Shown: piece by piece, positions 46,470 through 55,312 of the stretch
How positions within the stretch are numbered: position 1 is the first letter of the stretch
Layout: every line of letters starts with the position of its first letter
DNA from: JABHIE01 sp964584805
GTDB lineage: Bacteria; Planctomycetota; UBA1135
DNA: 64,000 nt
Direction of reading: 5' to 3'
Assembly (NCBI GenBank): GCA_964584805.1
Contig: CAZPAY010000001.1
Span: 186,001 to 250,000, forward strand
Notes under the pieces: model-generated
Databases searched by the model: none
What the model saw: only the letters and a program-made list of their open reading frames with translations
Told to the model about the DNA's origin: nothing
Made by a program: the position numbers and the translations under genes

Positions 46470-47221
46470 GTGGTTGTGGGGCGCACGGCCGGGTCGTCAT
46501 CAAGGACGGCACCAAATCGACGCACCCTCCCATCATATTCGCGCAAAGCTGATAGAAGGTGCTCGCGCCGGAAGTCAGGCCAAAGCACATGAGTAAAGTA
46601 GAATTCAGCGTAACTTGCTTGCCAAAGCAGAAAGTTAGACAAACGAATCTCGCCGGCCGTGCGAATGATGAGGTCAGGGTCAGGCATCTCAGGGTCAAAC
46701 ATCCGACTCATCAGCGCCGCGTCGTCGATTTGGTTTGGTTGCAAAGTGCCATCTTGCACCTGCTTTGCAAGTGCACGCATCGAAGTCAATATTTCTTGTC
46801 GACCTCCATAACTTAATGCCAAACGCAAAGTCATGCGTGTGCCGCCCGCTGTGGCAGACTCAGTCTCGCGCAAAACGGCCAAGACATCATCAGGCAAGTC
46901 GCTCAGTTGCCCCAGGCCGCGCAAGGCGATGCCTTTGTCTAACATCAACTGCCGCTCCTCTTTCAGGAAGCGCTTCAGAAAACGCATCAAGCCCGAAACC
47001 TCAAGTTTAGGGCGCGACCAATTCTCAATGGAAAAGGCGTAAAGCGTTAAGTGCTCAATACCCCACTCTGAAGCGGCGGTCACGACATCGCGCACCGACT
47101 CGACACCAGCCTCGTGGCCACGCAAACGAATCTTGCCTCCTCGTTTTGCCCAGCGACCGTTGCCATCCATGATGAGTGCAACATGGCGCGGAATCGGGAA
47201 ATCGGGGCGAGTGCCAGTCAT
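46466..47221 (-). CDS. uppS: Isoprenyl transferase (undecaprenyl diphosphate synthase)
   Basis: Cis-prenyltransferase providing the C55 carrier lipid for cell-wall and LPS glycans. The 251 residues have the catalytic D19 in IMDGNGRWAKRGG, LTLYAFSIENWSRP, and DLIIRTAGEIRLSNFLLWQ (normally RTSGE). The start is 6 bases after the purA stop codon. With cdsA and kdsA nearby it forms an envelope-lipid cluster. Confidence 0.95.
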   Translation of the reverse strand: MTGTRPDFPIPRHVALIMDGNGRWAKRGGKIRLRGHEAGVESVRDVVTAASEWGIEHLTLYAFSIENWSRPKLEVSGLMRFLKRFLKEERQLMLDKGIALRGLGQLSDLPDDVLAVLRETESATAGGTRMTLRLALSYGGRQEILTSMRALAKQVQDGTLQPNQIDDAALMSRMFDPEMPDPDLIIRTAGEIRLSNFLLWQASYAEFYFTHVLWPDFRREHLLSALREYDGRVRRFGAVLDDDPAVRPTTT

Positions 47222-47227
47222 ATGCGG

Positions 47228-48526
47228 CTAAACGGCCGAAACCAAAACCGACTCACCCGGGAACAATTGATTGCGATCGGGCCCGACCGAAAGCTGCACG
47301 GCTGGTACGCCCAACTCACTCTCAAGTGCGCGAACATAGGTCTGGCAGTTGACAGGCAAATCAGTGAAGCAGCGCACACCTGTGATATCTTCTTCCCAGC
47401 CAGGGAATTCCGTCCAGATTGGTTCAAGGTCGCCCAAGACACCTGCCTCAGCAGGGAAGTCTTTCACAATCTCGCCACCCAGTCGATACGCCGTTGCCAT
47501 CTTGATGGTTTTGAAGCCAGACAGCACATCGAGTTTGGTCAGGTAAATGCCATCGAGGCCATTGAGCTGCGTGGCGTAGCGCGCTTGTACCGCATCAAAC
47601 CAGCCACAACGACGAGGACGACCGGTTGTCGCACCAAATTCATGACCGACCTTTGCCATCATGGCGCCATCTTCGTCGAAAAGCTCGGTGGGGAAAGGAC
47701 CCTCACCCACGCGGGTGCAATATGCCTTAGTCACAGCATAGGCTTCTTCAAGTTTGTTGGGCGGGAAGCCCGTGCCGCCCGCTATACCCCAAATGCCCGT
47801 CCAGGAACTCGTGACAAAAGGGTAGGTGCCTGCATCAAGATCTAGCATAGTGCCTTGCGCGCCCTCAAACAAAATCGTTTTGCCTTCGGCAGCGGCTTGG
47901 CGAGTGATTGCGCCACCATCAACGACGAGTGGGCGGATGCGCTCAATCATCTCAAGCATCTGTTCAAAGATGCCATCAACATCTTTCAACTCTTGGCCAT
48001 ATACCTTTTCAGCGAGTGACTTCTTTTCCGCGAGTGCGGCGCGAAAGCGCTTTTCAAAGTGATCGCGGTGTAGCAAATCAACCACGCGTAAGCCCGTGCG
48101 CGCCACCTTGTCAGAATAGGCGGGGCCAATACCACGACCAGTCGTGCCAATCTTTGCATCACCTCGCCCCAACTCTGCCATGCCGTCAAGCTGACAGTGA
48201 TAAGGGAAAATTACATGAGCGCGGCCATCAATGCGTAAGCGGTCGGCGACGGGCACACCACGCGCCTCAAGGCCATCGACTTCTTCGAGGAGCGCTGCCA
48301 AATCAACGACCAAACCGCGGCCGATGATGTTGAGCGTGCCTTCGTGCAAAATGCCACCAGGGATGAGATGCAAGACATACTTCTCATCGCCCACGATGAC
48401 CGTATGGCCAGCGTTGTTGCCGCCGGCAAAGCGAATCACCACATCAGCCTTAGCGGCGAGGTGGTCAATAATTTTTCCTTTTCCTTCGTCTCCCCATTGG
48501 AGACCGATGACTGCAGTGGAAGTCAT
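47228..48526 (-). CDS. purA: Adenylosuccinate synthetase
   Basis: Converts IMP to adenylosuccinate with GTP, first committed AMP step. The 432 residues start MTSTAVIGLQWGDEGKGK with the GDEGKGK phosphate loop, and include RFAGGNNAGHT, IGTTGRGIGPAYSDKVAR, EGAQGTMLDLD and GRPRRCGWFD. The start is ATG 48526; 13 further upstream residues in frame are not supported. It is divergent from a sigma-like gene with a 114-base spacer holding an inverted repeat (TTTACGC 48557-48563 with GCGTAAA 48576-48582). Confidence 0.95.
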   Translation of the reverse strand: MTSTAVIGLQWGDEGKGKIIDHLAAKADVVIRFAGGNNAGHTVIVGDEKYVLHLIPGGILHEGTLNIIGRGLVVDLAALLEEVDGLEARGVPVADRLRIDGRAHVIFPYHCQLDGMAELGRGDAKIGTTGRGIGPAYSDKVARTGLRVVDLLHRDHFEKRFRAALAEKKSLAEKVYGQELKDVDGIFEQMLEMIERIRPLVVDGGAITRQAAAEGKTILFEGAQGTMLDLDAGTYPFVTSSWTGIWGIAGGTGFPPNKLEEAYAVTKAYCTRVGEGPFPTELFDEDGAMMAKVGHEFGATTGRPRRCGWFDAVQARYATQLNGLDGIYLTKLDVLSGFKTIKMATAYRLGGEIVKDFPAEAGVLGDLEPIWTEFPGWEEDITGVRCFTDLPVNCQTYVRALESELGVPAVQLSVGPDRNQLFPGESVLVSAV

Positions 48527-48640
48527 GATTATGGTTTTTTGTCTGAGAGTTGCAGGTTTACGCAATCGACATGACGCGTAAAAACCAGTAAGTATTGTCC
48601 CACGGCCGAGGTTTCTTTGCTACTCTCGCGATGTCCATCT

Positions 48641-49396
48641 ATGACCACAATCCGCACTTCTACCTCACAACCCGACCTCTCGCCCGAATGTATCGAGCAA
48701 CTTCGACCGCGCCTTCTCCGTCGCGTGGCCAAATACCTCTCTATTACAGGTTATCGCCGGCCCGCTGATGCTGGCTTGGTGCTTGATGCCATCCTTGGTG
48801 AAGTCTGGCTTGGCTTGGCTGAGCTCAACGATGCAAGTGGCGACCCCAATCAGGACAACACCTGGAAACGCGCCCTGCGGCGCGCCCTATACCGTGAATT
48901 TGAGCAAGGGCGGCGCCATCGCGGGATAAGCCTCGACCAGTTAGACAACCCCGATTTCATTCTGCCGAGCATCGACCGAGTTGCTGAAAACGCGCATCGC
49001 TTGCGCGTCATTGAAGATACGGCCGACACAATGGCCGGCGCAAAAACGAATCCACTCACTCTCACTTCAGCGACCGAGCGCCTCGAAATTTCCCGACGCG
49101 AGTTACGCAGCGAATGCACCAAACTCTGGCTGGAGCTCACGCACGGAGAAGGCCCAGCAAATTTAACGCGTCGTTTTTCGCGAATGTTTACGCTCATTAT
49201 CCTCGAGAGTGATTCCAAGCGCTCACTTCATGAGGCACGGCGACTCTTGCGCTACTCGACGATGCTAAAGCTGCCTCACGCGCTCGATTCTGCGCGACAG
49301 ATCCTTACCAGATGGGTGGCTCGTAGAGTGGCAAGTCATACTGAAAGTCAGGAATCTTCCAACGACTCGCAGGTACTTCCTGCCAAGGCAGAATAG
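48641..49396 (+). CDS. Putative sigma-factor-like regulatory protein
   Basis: A 251-residue protein I do not recognise by family. The region DAILGEVWLGLAEL and WKRALRRALYREFEQGRR with ISLDQLDNPDF resembles ECF sigma region 2 and linker (helix with an aromatic tryptophan patch, then RRH and SLD), and the C-terminal half has helix-turn-helix-like stretches (TSATERLEISRRELRSEC). No region 4 motif is certain. The last 92 bases overlap the convergent gspK-like gene. TACTCT lies 14 bases before ATG 48641. Role in controlling the adjacent secretin operon is a guess. Confidence 0.5.
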   Translation: MTTIRTSTSQPDLSPECIEQLRPRLLRRVAKYLSITGYRRPADAGLVLDAILGEVWLGLAELNDASGDPNQDNTWKRALRRALYREFEQGRRHRGISLDQLDNPDFILPSIDRVAENAHRLRVIEDTADTMAGAKTNPLTLTSATERLEISRRELRSECTKLWLELTHGEGPANLTRRFSRMFTLIILESDSKRSLHEARRLLRYSTMLKLPHALDSARQILTRWVARRVASHTESQESSNDSQVLPAKAE

Positions 49397-50948
49397 GAAT
49401 CAGGCGGGTTTCGCCGCCACCCCCACGCCGCCAGACGATTGTACGCAACCGCAAGACGGGGCCCAGGGGCTCTTCATAGCGGGTTTCTTGGACCCAATCT
49501 TCGGGCAAGATGCGTACCGTGATATACACCGTGAACACATCCGACTTCACGCTGAGTAGGCTCTCGAACTTTTGACGCCCTTCTTCAGATGCGCCCGACT
49601 CGTAGCCGTCTACATTTTTCAGGTCGTCAAGGGTCTCGAAAAATTGAAGGGGGTCTTCGGATTGTTCACCGTAAAGAGATTGCTCAAGTTCAGCCAAATC
49701 ACGACTACTGTCTTCTTGCTCTAAAGCCTCAAGTGCCGCTTCATCAACTTCATTGCGATGCTCAATGATTTGACGGATGACCGATTGCGACACCTCGAAT
49801 GGGGCAATCATGCCCTCAAGGACTGATTGCGGAGCCGTATTGACATTCACAGCAAAACCAAAAGGCGCGTCACCTTCAAGCACATCGTCTAAACCACCCA
49901 CTGGGGTCGTTACTTGCGCCTCTGATTCATCGGTCTCGCCCAGCAAGCCCTCAACCTGATCGAGCGCATCATTTGCGCTAGGGTCTAAACTCGGCTCGTC
50001 CTTGGCGAATTGTGATTCTTCGGCCAACTCCGTGCCGCTGCCTTCAGTTGGTGCTTCAAAACCGGGTGTAGTATAAATTGTACAAATCGATTCAAGCCCG
50101 GGAGCAATGAGGTCGTCTGTGCGAATTTGATCATAATAAAGGTCTTCCGTTACATGCTCTAGAAGCATCAATTCTTCTAGAGCATAAGGAAGATAAATCG
50201 GCATCTCAGCCTCGGTGTCATCCGAGAAACGCGGCGCGCGAGGCATTTCCATCTCGATGAAATCACCCTTAAAGAAACGCACGATGTCTTCGACGATGAG
50301 ATTGCCAGCATGCTGATCAAGATCGTCATCAAAATCGGCACGCATATGGTCAAGAATGCGTGCAAAGCGCTGGCGCGATTCTTCCTGCTCTTCTTCCGTG
50401 CCGGCAACCAGTTGAAAGAGAGGGAATTTGCTATTTTCGTCTTCCGCCCAGGCCATGATTTCGAAATCACCAACCATAATGCGCATGGGCTTGGCCCAAA
50501 CATCTTGCAAGTAATCCGCTGAAGAATTGCCACTAGTCTCTTCACCACCTTCTCCCTCCTCACCGAATGAATCTTCGAGAGAATCGGCACCCCCTACTGC
50601 GCCGTCAAAGCCTGATTCATCGGCAAGATTGTCAAGCCCGCCAGAGCCAGCCAATTCGCCCAGCATGCCCTCTAGGCCGCTTGCCCCCCCGGCTCCGCTA
50701 GCGTCACCGATGAGCGCTTCCATAAATTGATCTGCCGCTGCATAAGCGGCCATTTCCATACGGATGTGGTTGGCGCGATTTTCAGTTGTTTGGAAAGCCA
50801 CCGATGTGCTGACTGTCAGTTCGGTCACCAAGGCAAAGGTAATGAGCAAGACAAACAGTGTCAAAATCAAAACCACACCGCGCTCGCTCGAACGCGCGCT
50901 GTTCATTCGCCATCTGTTTTGTGGCGTTGAGTGAGGCTTCATCAGCAT
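49305..50948 (-). CDS. GspK-like minor pseudopilin
   Basis: Tip pseudopilin of a type II secretion-like system. A class III signal (RGVVLILTLFVLLITFALVT, cleavage after G24) starts the mature protein. A Gly/Glu/Asp-rich insertion at about residues 80-140 and acidic linkers make it long, 547 residues against about 320 for E. coli GspK. The T2SK SAM-like domain is visible in FAVNVNTAPQSVLEGMIAP and ENVDGYES-like residues near the C-terminus. Consistent with GspK, there is no Glu at position 5 of the mature helix. It follows the secretin gene by 50 bases. Confidence 0.8.
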   Translation of the reverse strand: MLMKPHSTPQNRWRMNSARSSERGVVLILTLFVLLITFALVTELTVSTSVAFQTTENRANHIRMEMAAYAAADQFMEALIGDASGAGGASGLEGMLGELAGSGGLDNLADESGFDGAVGGADSLEDSFGEEGEGGEETSGNSSADYLQDVWAKPMRIMVGDFEIMAWAEDENSKFPLFQLVAGTEEEQEESRQRFARILDHMRADFDDDLDQHAGNLIVEDIVRFFKGDFIEMEMPRAPRFSDDTEAEMPIYLPYALEELMLLEHVTEDLYYDQIRTDDLIAPGLESICTIYTTPGFEAPTEGSGTELAEESQFAKDEPSLDPSANDALDQVEGLLGETDESEAQVTTPVGGLDDVLEGDAPFGFAVNVNTAPQSVLEGMIAPFEVSQSVIRQIIEHRNEVDEAALEALEQEDSSRDLAELEQSLYGEQSEDPLQFFETLDDLKNVDGYESGASEEGRQKFESLLSVKSDVFTVYITVRILPEDWVQETRYEEPLGPVLRLRTIVWRRGGGGETRLIPILPWQEVPASRWKIPDFQYDLPLYEPPIW

Positions 50949-50998
50949 CTCAAGAAAGTCTAGCGGTCGTGCCGCCCACTTTCATGACGCAACCACGG

Positions 50999-52315
50999 CT
51001 ATTCTTCTTCCCAGGGGTCAAAGATGTCGCCAAAGCGCGAAATACTTGCCGCGCGGGTCTTGATGACGGGCGTGAGGATGAAGAGGACTTCAGTTTTTAC
51101 CGTCTCGTCGGACTTACTTGAAAAAAGCCAACCCAGGATTGGGATGTCTCCCAGAACGGGGATGCCTCGCTTTACAACACGAGTCTCAAGCATGTTTAAG
51201 CCACCAATCACAACTGACTGGCCCGAACGAACGGAGACTTCCGTTTTTACGTCACGGGAAGCGATGACGGGAATAACTTCATCGCCAATACCGACTTGTC
51301 GACTCACCTTACTAATATTGCCCTGAAAGGTAAGATGAATCGTATCGCTGCCGACTATGACAGGCATGACCTGCAGGGTCATCCCAACTTCTTTGTAGGC
51401 AATTCCGTAATTAGATATGCCAGCGTTAAGGGATTTCAACTCTTGAAAGGGCAGGTTCTCAACTGACTTGAGGTATGCATTGCGACCATTGCGCGTAACC
51501 GCACGAGGTCGCGAAACGATATCAGCTGCATTACTCGACTCAACAAATTGAAGCATCGCGGTCAATGCGTAATTGTTTCGAATGAGTGCCAAATCGAAAA
51601 CAGCACCCGAGGTCGAAGGCGCGAACTCTCCGTCAAAACCACGGAAAAAGGGCCCACCCAAATTACCGTCGTAACTATCCGATCGCTCATCTGGAGACAG
51701 GCCATCTGTTCCACCACCGAGAAGGTCTTCACCAGAGAGGTTTTCAAGATCCAAGCCAGAGACTCCTCTCTCGAAAGCTTGAGTGTCAGTGACCTCAATG
51801 ATCTGTGCCTGAATTTCAATTTGCGGGCTGGAATTGAAGAAAAAATCTACAAAATCCAAAATTTCGCCCAAATCAGACCGAGAGCCAGTCAGGACCAACA
51901 AATCTTCGACAGGCTTCATCGATGCAGTAGAGGCCCAAGGCGGAGCGCTGGGATCACCCTCAATTGAATAACCGGCTTGAACATCAATCGTCGCGGGCGC
52001 ATCCGTGCGCATCAAGGATGGGCAATTATCCTGAAGAATGGGCTGAATAATCGCTCCGGAGGCCAAAGCCACCGGCACTAAAGCCCTAAAACGCCCTTCG
52101 CCAAAATCAGTAAACCTAACGAAAGGGTAAGTTTCTTCGATAGTTGGTGGAAACGACTCATGTGCAATAGCTGACTCAACAGCATCGGCTTGGGCTTCTG
52201 TTTCAGGAATATCGGACTCTGTGCTTGCACAAGAAAAAGCCCCCGCGCAAAGGCCCAAGGTGAGCAACAAGCGCGGGGGGAGAGTCGACAAAATATTGAG
52301 ACTACAGAGTCGCAA
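50999..52315 (-). CDS. Short secretin (GspD/PilQ-like outer membrane channel)
   Basis: Outer-membrane secretin of 438 residues. The C-terminal secretin domain shows SGQSVVIGGL, KRGIPVLGDIPILGWLFSSK and VKTEVLFILTPVI, the classic gate/exit pattern. The N-terminal part has one probable N-domain (IEIQAQIIEVTDTQAF) and is shorter than GspD, which has several. The N-terminal signal ends at a cysteine (LCAGAFSCAS), so it may be a lipoprotein. The start seems to be TTG 52315, overlapping the previous stop by 14 bases. Pore for an unknown cargo. Confidence 0.82.
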   Translation of the reverse strand: MRLCSLNILSTLPPRLLLTLGLCAGAFSCASTESDIPETEAQADAVESAIAHESFPPTIEETYPFVRFTDFGEGRFRALVPVALASGAIIQPILQDNCPSLMRTDAPATIDVQAGYSIEGDPSAPPWASTASMKPVEDLLVLTGSRSDLGEILDFVDFFFNSSPQIEIQAQIIEVTDTQAFERGVSGLDLENLSGEDLLGGGTDGLSPDERSDSYDGNLGGPFFRGFDGEFAPSTSGAVFDLALIRNNYALTAMLQFVESSNAADIVSRPRAVTRNGRNAYLKSVENLPFQELKSLNAGISNYGIAYKEVGMTLQVMPVIVGSDTIHLTFQGNISKVSRQVGIGDEVIPVIASRDVKTEVSVRSGQSVVIGGLNMLETRVVKRGIPVLGDIPILGWLFSSKSDETVKTEVLFILTPVIKTRAASISRFGDIFDPWEEE

Positions 52316-52718
52316 TCACCGCAGCAGTGACATCCGTAACAGAGTAACCTGAGATTGCGCCTTGCTCGACGAGTAGGACATAAGCGCCTGATTTTGCAAT
52401 GACAGCAAGTGCCTTGTCGTAATGAGTCGTCGCCTCACGCATCAATTTGGTGTATTGAGCACTCCCTTTCTTGACACCCTCTTTTTCAATGCGCTGATAA
52501 GCAGGAATCGAACGATAGATTTCTTTTGAACGAACCGTCCCCACCTTGTCTTGGCGATCAGCGTCAAAAGATGCAGGGTTACCATAACGCACCTTACCTT
52601 TGTCAAGCTGAACCGCAGCGAGGGCAGGTACCGATAGACCTGAGCCAGCATGAAGATTTGCAGACAATGCCATGGGCATGGAAAGCAAGAGTGCAGTAAG
52701 AACGAAAAGTATACGCAT
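52302..52718 (-). CDS. Small periplasmic protein, OmpH/Skp-like C-terminus
   Basis: Exported protein of 138 residues with a signal peptide (about 1-19, MPMALSAN). The C-terminal half (YDKALAVIAKSGAYVLLVEQ and YSVTDVTAAVIATL) resembles the end of OmpH/Skp chaperones, but the long coiled-coil arms are absent, so the assignment is tentative. A strong ribosome-binding site AAAGGAGTT (52725-52733) precedes the ATG, the best in the window. It is the first gene of the operon with the secretin and GspK-like protein. Confidence 0.6.
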   Translation of the reverse strand: MRILFVLTALLLSMPMALSANLHAGSGLSVPALAAVQLDKGKVRYGNPASFDADRQDKVGTVRSKEIYRSIPAYQRIEKEGVKKGSAQYTKLMREATTHYDKALAVIAKSGAYVLLVEQGAISGYSVTDVTAAVIATL

Positions 52719-52724
52719 TGTTGT

Positions 52725-52760
52725 AACTCCTTTCGGCAGAACAGCCTAATCGTAATTATA
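52725..52760 (-). promoter_or_regulatory. Perfect -10 box and strong ribosome-binding site
   Basis: On the minus strand a consensus TATAAT (52755-52760) lies about 36 bases before the ATG at 52718, with the ribosome-binding site AAAGGAGTT (52725-52733) between. No good -35 box is seen, so an activator or upstream element may be needed. Direct repeats lie upstream at 52807-52853. Confidence 0.6.
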
Positions 52761-52806
52761 TAGCGTCCCAAAACCAAGGTGGTTGGACATTTTCTTTAAG
52801 TATTTT

Positions 52807-52853
52807 CCCATAAAGGGTGCAAATGCCCCATAAAGCACTATATCTGGTGCAAA
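52807..52853. repeat. Interleaved direct repeats upstream of the secretin operon
   Basis: CCCATAAAG occurs at 52807-52815 and 52827-52835 and GGTGCAAA at 52816-52823 and 52846-52853, so the pair of motifs appears twice, first adjacent and then separated by 10 bases. It lies about 50 bases upstream of the -10 box and may be a binding site for an activator. Confidence 0.45.
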
Positions 52854-52858
52854 AGCAG

Positions 52859-52892
52859 AAGGCGGCCCCACCGAAGTGAGGCCGCCTTTTTT
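52859..52892. terminator. Bidirectional intrinsic terminator after pnp
   Basis: AAGGCGGCC (52859-52867) pairs with GGCCGCCTT (52880-52888) around a 12-base loop. T6 follows on the plus strand, and on the minus strand the stem is preceded by an A-run and followed by TTCTGCTTTT. It lies 16 bases past the pnp stop codon and separates pnp from the secretin operon. Confidence 0.82.
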
Positions 52893-52907
52893 CAAAAAGC
52901 CTTGTGC

Positions 52908-55142
52908 TTAGCGACGATCGCGACCGCGGCCACCGCCACGACGGTCGTCACGACGAGGGCCACCTCGGCCACCGCGCCCGCCACCTTGTGGCTTTTGCGC
53001 AGCTGCCATGGCTTCTTCGACTTCGTCTTCCGCCATCATGGCGATGCGACGAGAGAGGCGCACCTTACCGGAACGCTCGTCAACATTGACCACGATGACA
53101 TCAATTGCATCGCCTTCTTTGCAGACGCTCTCGACATCTTCGGTGCGGCCTTCTTCAAGCTCGGAAATATGGCACATGCCTTCTTGGCCACCGCCAAGAT
53201 CAACAAAGCAACCGAAATCCTTGACGGAAGTCACAGCACCATTGAAACGCTCACCGATTTTGATGACACGCGTCTGGGATGCGATGCGAGCAATACAAGC
53301 CTCAACTTGGCTGACAGGGTTGCCAGAAACCTGGACATTACCCTCATCATCAACGATGTTGACGTTGACGCCAAATGTCTCTTGGAGCTCTTTGATGTTG
53401 GCACCCTTAGGGCCAATCAAGAAGCCAATCTTTGACGGAGGAATCTTGACGCTCATGTTGCATGGTGCGTAAGCCGACAACTCAGTCGCTGGGCCCTCTT
53501 GAACCTCAGCCATCTTGCCGAGGATATGCACACGACCCTCGCGAGCCTGCTCAATCGCCTCTTCAAGAATCTCGTTGCTTAGACCTTTAACTTTAATGTC
53601 CATTTGCAAAGCTGTGACACCTTTGTCGGTACCGGTGACTTTGAAATCCATGTCGCCGTGGTGATCCTCGGAGCCAAGGATGTCAGACAGGATGGCGTAT
53701 TTGCCCGTTGCCTCATCCATGATAAGGCCCATAGCGATACCCGCGACGGATGCCTTCATCGGCACGCCAGCGTCAAGCATCGACAAGCAACCACCGCAAA
53801 CCGAAGCCATCGAACTCGAGCCATTTGACTCGGTGATGTCAGAAACGATACGGATGGTGTAAGGGAACTCATTGTGGTCAGGCAACATCGCACGCAATGC
53901 ACGCTCAGCCAAAGCACCGTGACCTTGCTCACGACGGGAAGTGCCGCGCAATGGCTTAGCCTCACCCGTGCAGAATGGAGGGAAGTTGTAGTGCAGATAA
54001 AAAGCCTGCTTAGACTTTTCAGACTCGATGCCGTCAATCATCATCTCGTCATCAGATGCACCCAAAGTACAAGTCACAATCGCTTGTGTCTCGCCGCGGG
54101 TGAACAAACTCGAGCCGTGTGCGCGAGGCAAGAAACGATTCTCGATGTTAATCGGGCGAATCGTCTTGGTGTCACGACCATCGACGCGGCGACCGTTAAG
54201 AGTCATGTCGCGCTCAATGTTATTGACCACTTTCTTAGCCGCCTTTTTCACGCGCACCTGGTCATCTTCGTCGTCGCCCCCCATGTCAGCGACAACCGTA
54301 GCGACCCAAGCATCAATCGCATCGTAGCGCTCGAACTTGCCTTGAGTCAGCAAAACGGCCTCGATGGCCTCTTGGCCATACTTTTCAAGGACGGCAGCAG
54401 GTGTGTCAGCGTCAACCTCTGGAGCTGTCACCTCGATCTTTTCTTTGCCGCACTGAGCGCGAAGCTCCTCGACCATTTCGCAAAGGCTTTGGATGACCTT
54501 GTGGCCCTCACTAAGCGCGCGCGAAACTTCGGCATCTGGCAATTCTTGAGCACCAGCTTCAACCATGCAAACAGCACCCGCGTGACCGGACATGGTCAAG
54601 TCAAGCATGTTGTCATCGCGGTTGATGATGGTAGCCGTTGGGTTGACGATGACATTGCCATCGACATAGCCCAAACGCACGGCCGACATGGCGCACTCGA
54701 ATGGGATGTTAGAAATGTGCACAGCGGCCATACCGGCAACCATGTGCAAAATCTCAGGAGCGTTTTCTTGGTCGTAAGAAAGCACCGAAGACATGATTTG
54801 GACTTCGTTGCCGTAACCGCTTGGGAACATCGGCCGCACAGAGCGGTCGAGCAAACGCATCGCAAGCACTTCCTTAAGAGAAGGGCGAGCCTCGCGCTTA
54901 AAGAAACCACCCGGGATTTTGCCCGCTGCGTAGGTCTTTTCGCGGTAATCCACGGTGAGTGGGAAGAAGGGCAAATCGCGTGGGCCACCATCAACTGCGG
55001 TGGACATCACGACGGTTTCGCCGTAGGTTGCGATGACGGAGCCGGATGCCTGCTTGGCAATCCAACCGGTCTCGAGAGTAAGTGTGCGCCCGGCAATCTC
55101 GCGTGAGACTGAGACGACTTTTTCGTTTTTAGAGATGGTCAT
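52908..55142 (-). CDS. pnp: Polyribonucleotide nucleotidyltransferase
   Basis: Phosphorolytic 3'-5' exoribonuclease of RNA turnover. The 744 residues have two RNase PH cores separated by a helical linker (SGHAGAVCMVEAGAQELPD; GSSSMASVCGGCLSMLDAGVP), a KH domain (KIGFLIGPKGANIKELQETF) and an S1 domain (GAVTSVKDFGCFVDLGGGQEG). The C-terminus is an Arg/Gly tail (GGRGGRGGPRRDD). The order rpsO-pnp is canonical. The spacer to rpsO holds three hairpins. Confidence 0.98.
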   Translation of the reverse strand: MTISKNEKVVSVSREIAGRTLTLETGWIAKQASGSVIATYGETVVMSTAVDGGPRDLPFFPLTVDYREKTYAAGKIPGGFFKREARPSLKEVLAMRLLDRSVRPMFPSGYGNEVQIMSSVLSYDQENAPEILHMVAGMAAVHISNIPFECAMSAVRLGYVDGNVIVNPTATIINRDDNMLDLTMSGHAGAVCMVEAGAQELPDAEVSRALSEGHKVIQSLCEMVEELRAQCGKEKIEVTAPEVDADTPAAVLEKYGQEAIEAVLLTQGKFERYDAIDAWVATVVADMGGDDEDDQVRVKKAAKKVVNNIERDMTLNGRRVDGRDTKTIRPINIENRFLPRAHGSSLFTRGETQAIVTCTLGASDDEMMIDGIESEKSKQAFYLHYNFPPFCTGEAKPLRGTSRREQGHGALAERALRAMLPDHNEFPYTIRIVSDITESNGSSSMASVCGGCLSMLDAGVPMKASVAGIAMGLIMDEATGKYAILSDILGSEDHHGDMDFKVTGTDKGVTALQMDIKVKGLSNEILEEAIEQAREGRVHILGKMAEVQEGPATELSAYAPCNMSVKIPPSKIGFLIGPKGANIKELQETFGVNVNIVDDEGNVQVSGNPVSQVEACIARIASQTRVIKIGERFNGAVTSVKDFGCFVDLGGGQEGMCHISELEEGRTEDVESVCKEGDAIDVIVVNVDERSGKVRLSRRIAMMAEDEVEEAMAAAQKPQGGGRGGRGGPRRDDRRGGGRGRDRR

Positions 55143-55206
55143 GATGATTCAATCTTTGTTTCAATCCGCTATTCCGCATGAACCGCCTGGTGTTAATTTC
55201 AGAAAA

Positions 55207-55303
55207 CGCAACAGGAGTTGCGCGGCGATTGTCCGCATTGGGGGATGTCCCCTTCGGCAACGGTGCCGAAAATGAGTTAGGGGCGCAACCGAAGTTGCAC
55301 CCC
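55207..55303 (-). other. Three hairpins in the rpsO-pnp spacer
   Basis: On the minus strand, in transcript order, there is a 10-base stem with a TTCG tetraloop (55294-55303 with 55280-55289), a 7-base stem TTCGGCA/TGCCGAA (55264-55270 with 55253-55259) and a 6-base stem CGCAAC/GTTGCG (55217-55222 with 55207-55212). In E. coli this spacer has a partial terminator and the RNase III site through which PNPase autoregulates. A comparable role is likely, but the sequence is not obviously conserved. Confidence 0.7.
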
Positions 55304-55312
55304 CTGTACGCT

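Noticed and set aside
48557..48582. Inverted repeat TTTACGC/GCGTAAA as an operator for purA
   Set aside because: Only 7 bases per arm and no neighbouring purine regulator or PUR-box similarity; noted but not called.
53874..55106. A 410-residue plus-strand reading frame opposite pnp
   Set aside because: It is fully antisense to the strongly supported pnp gene, has no recognisable domain and reflects codon bias on the opposite strand.
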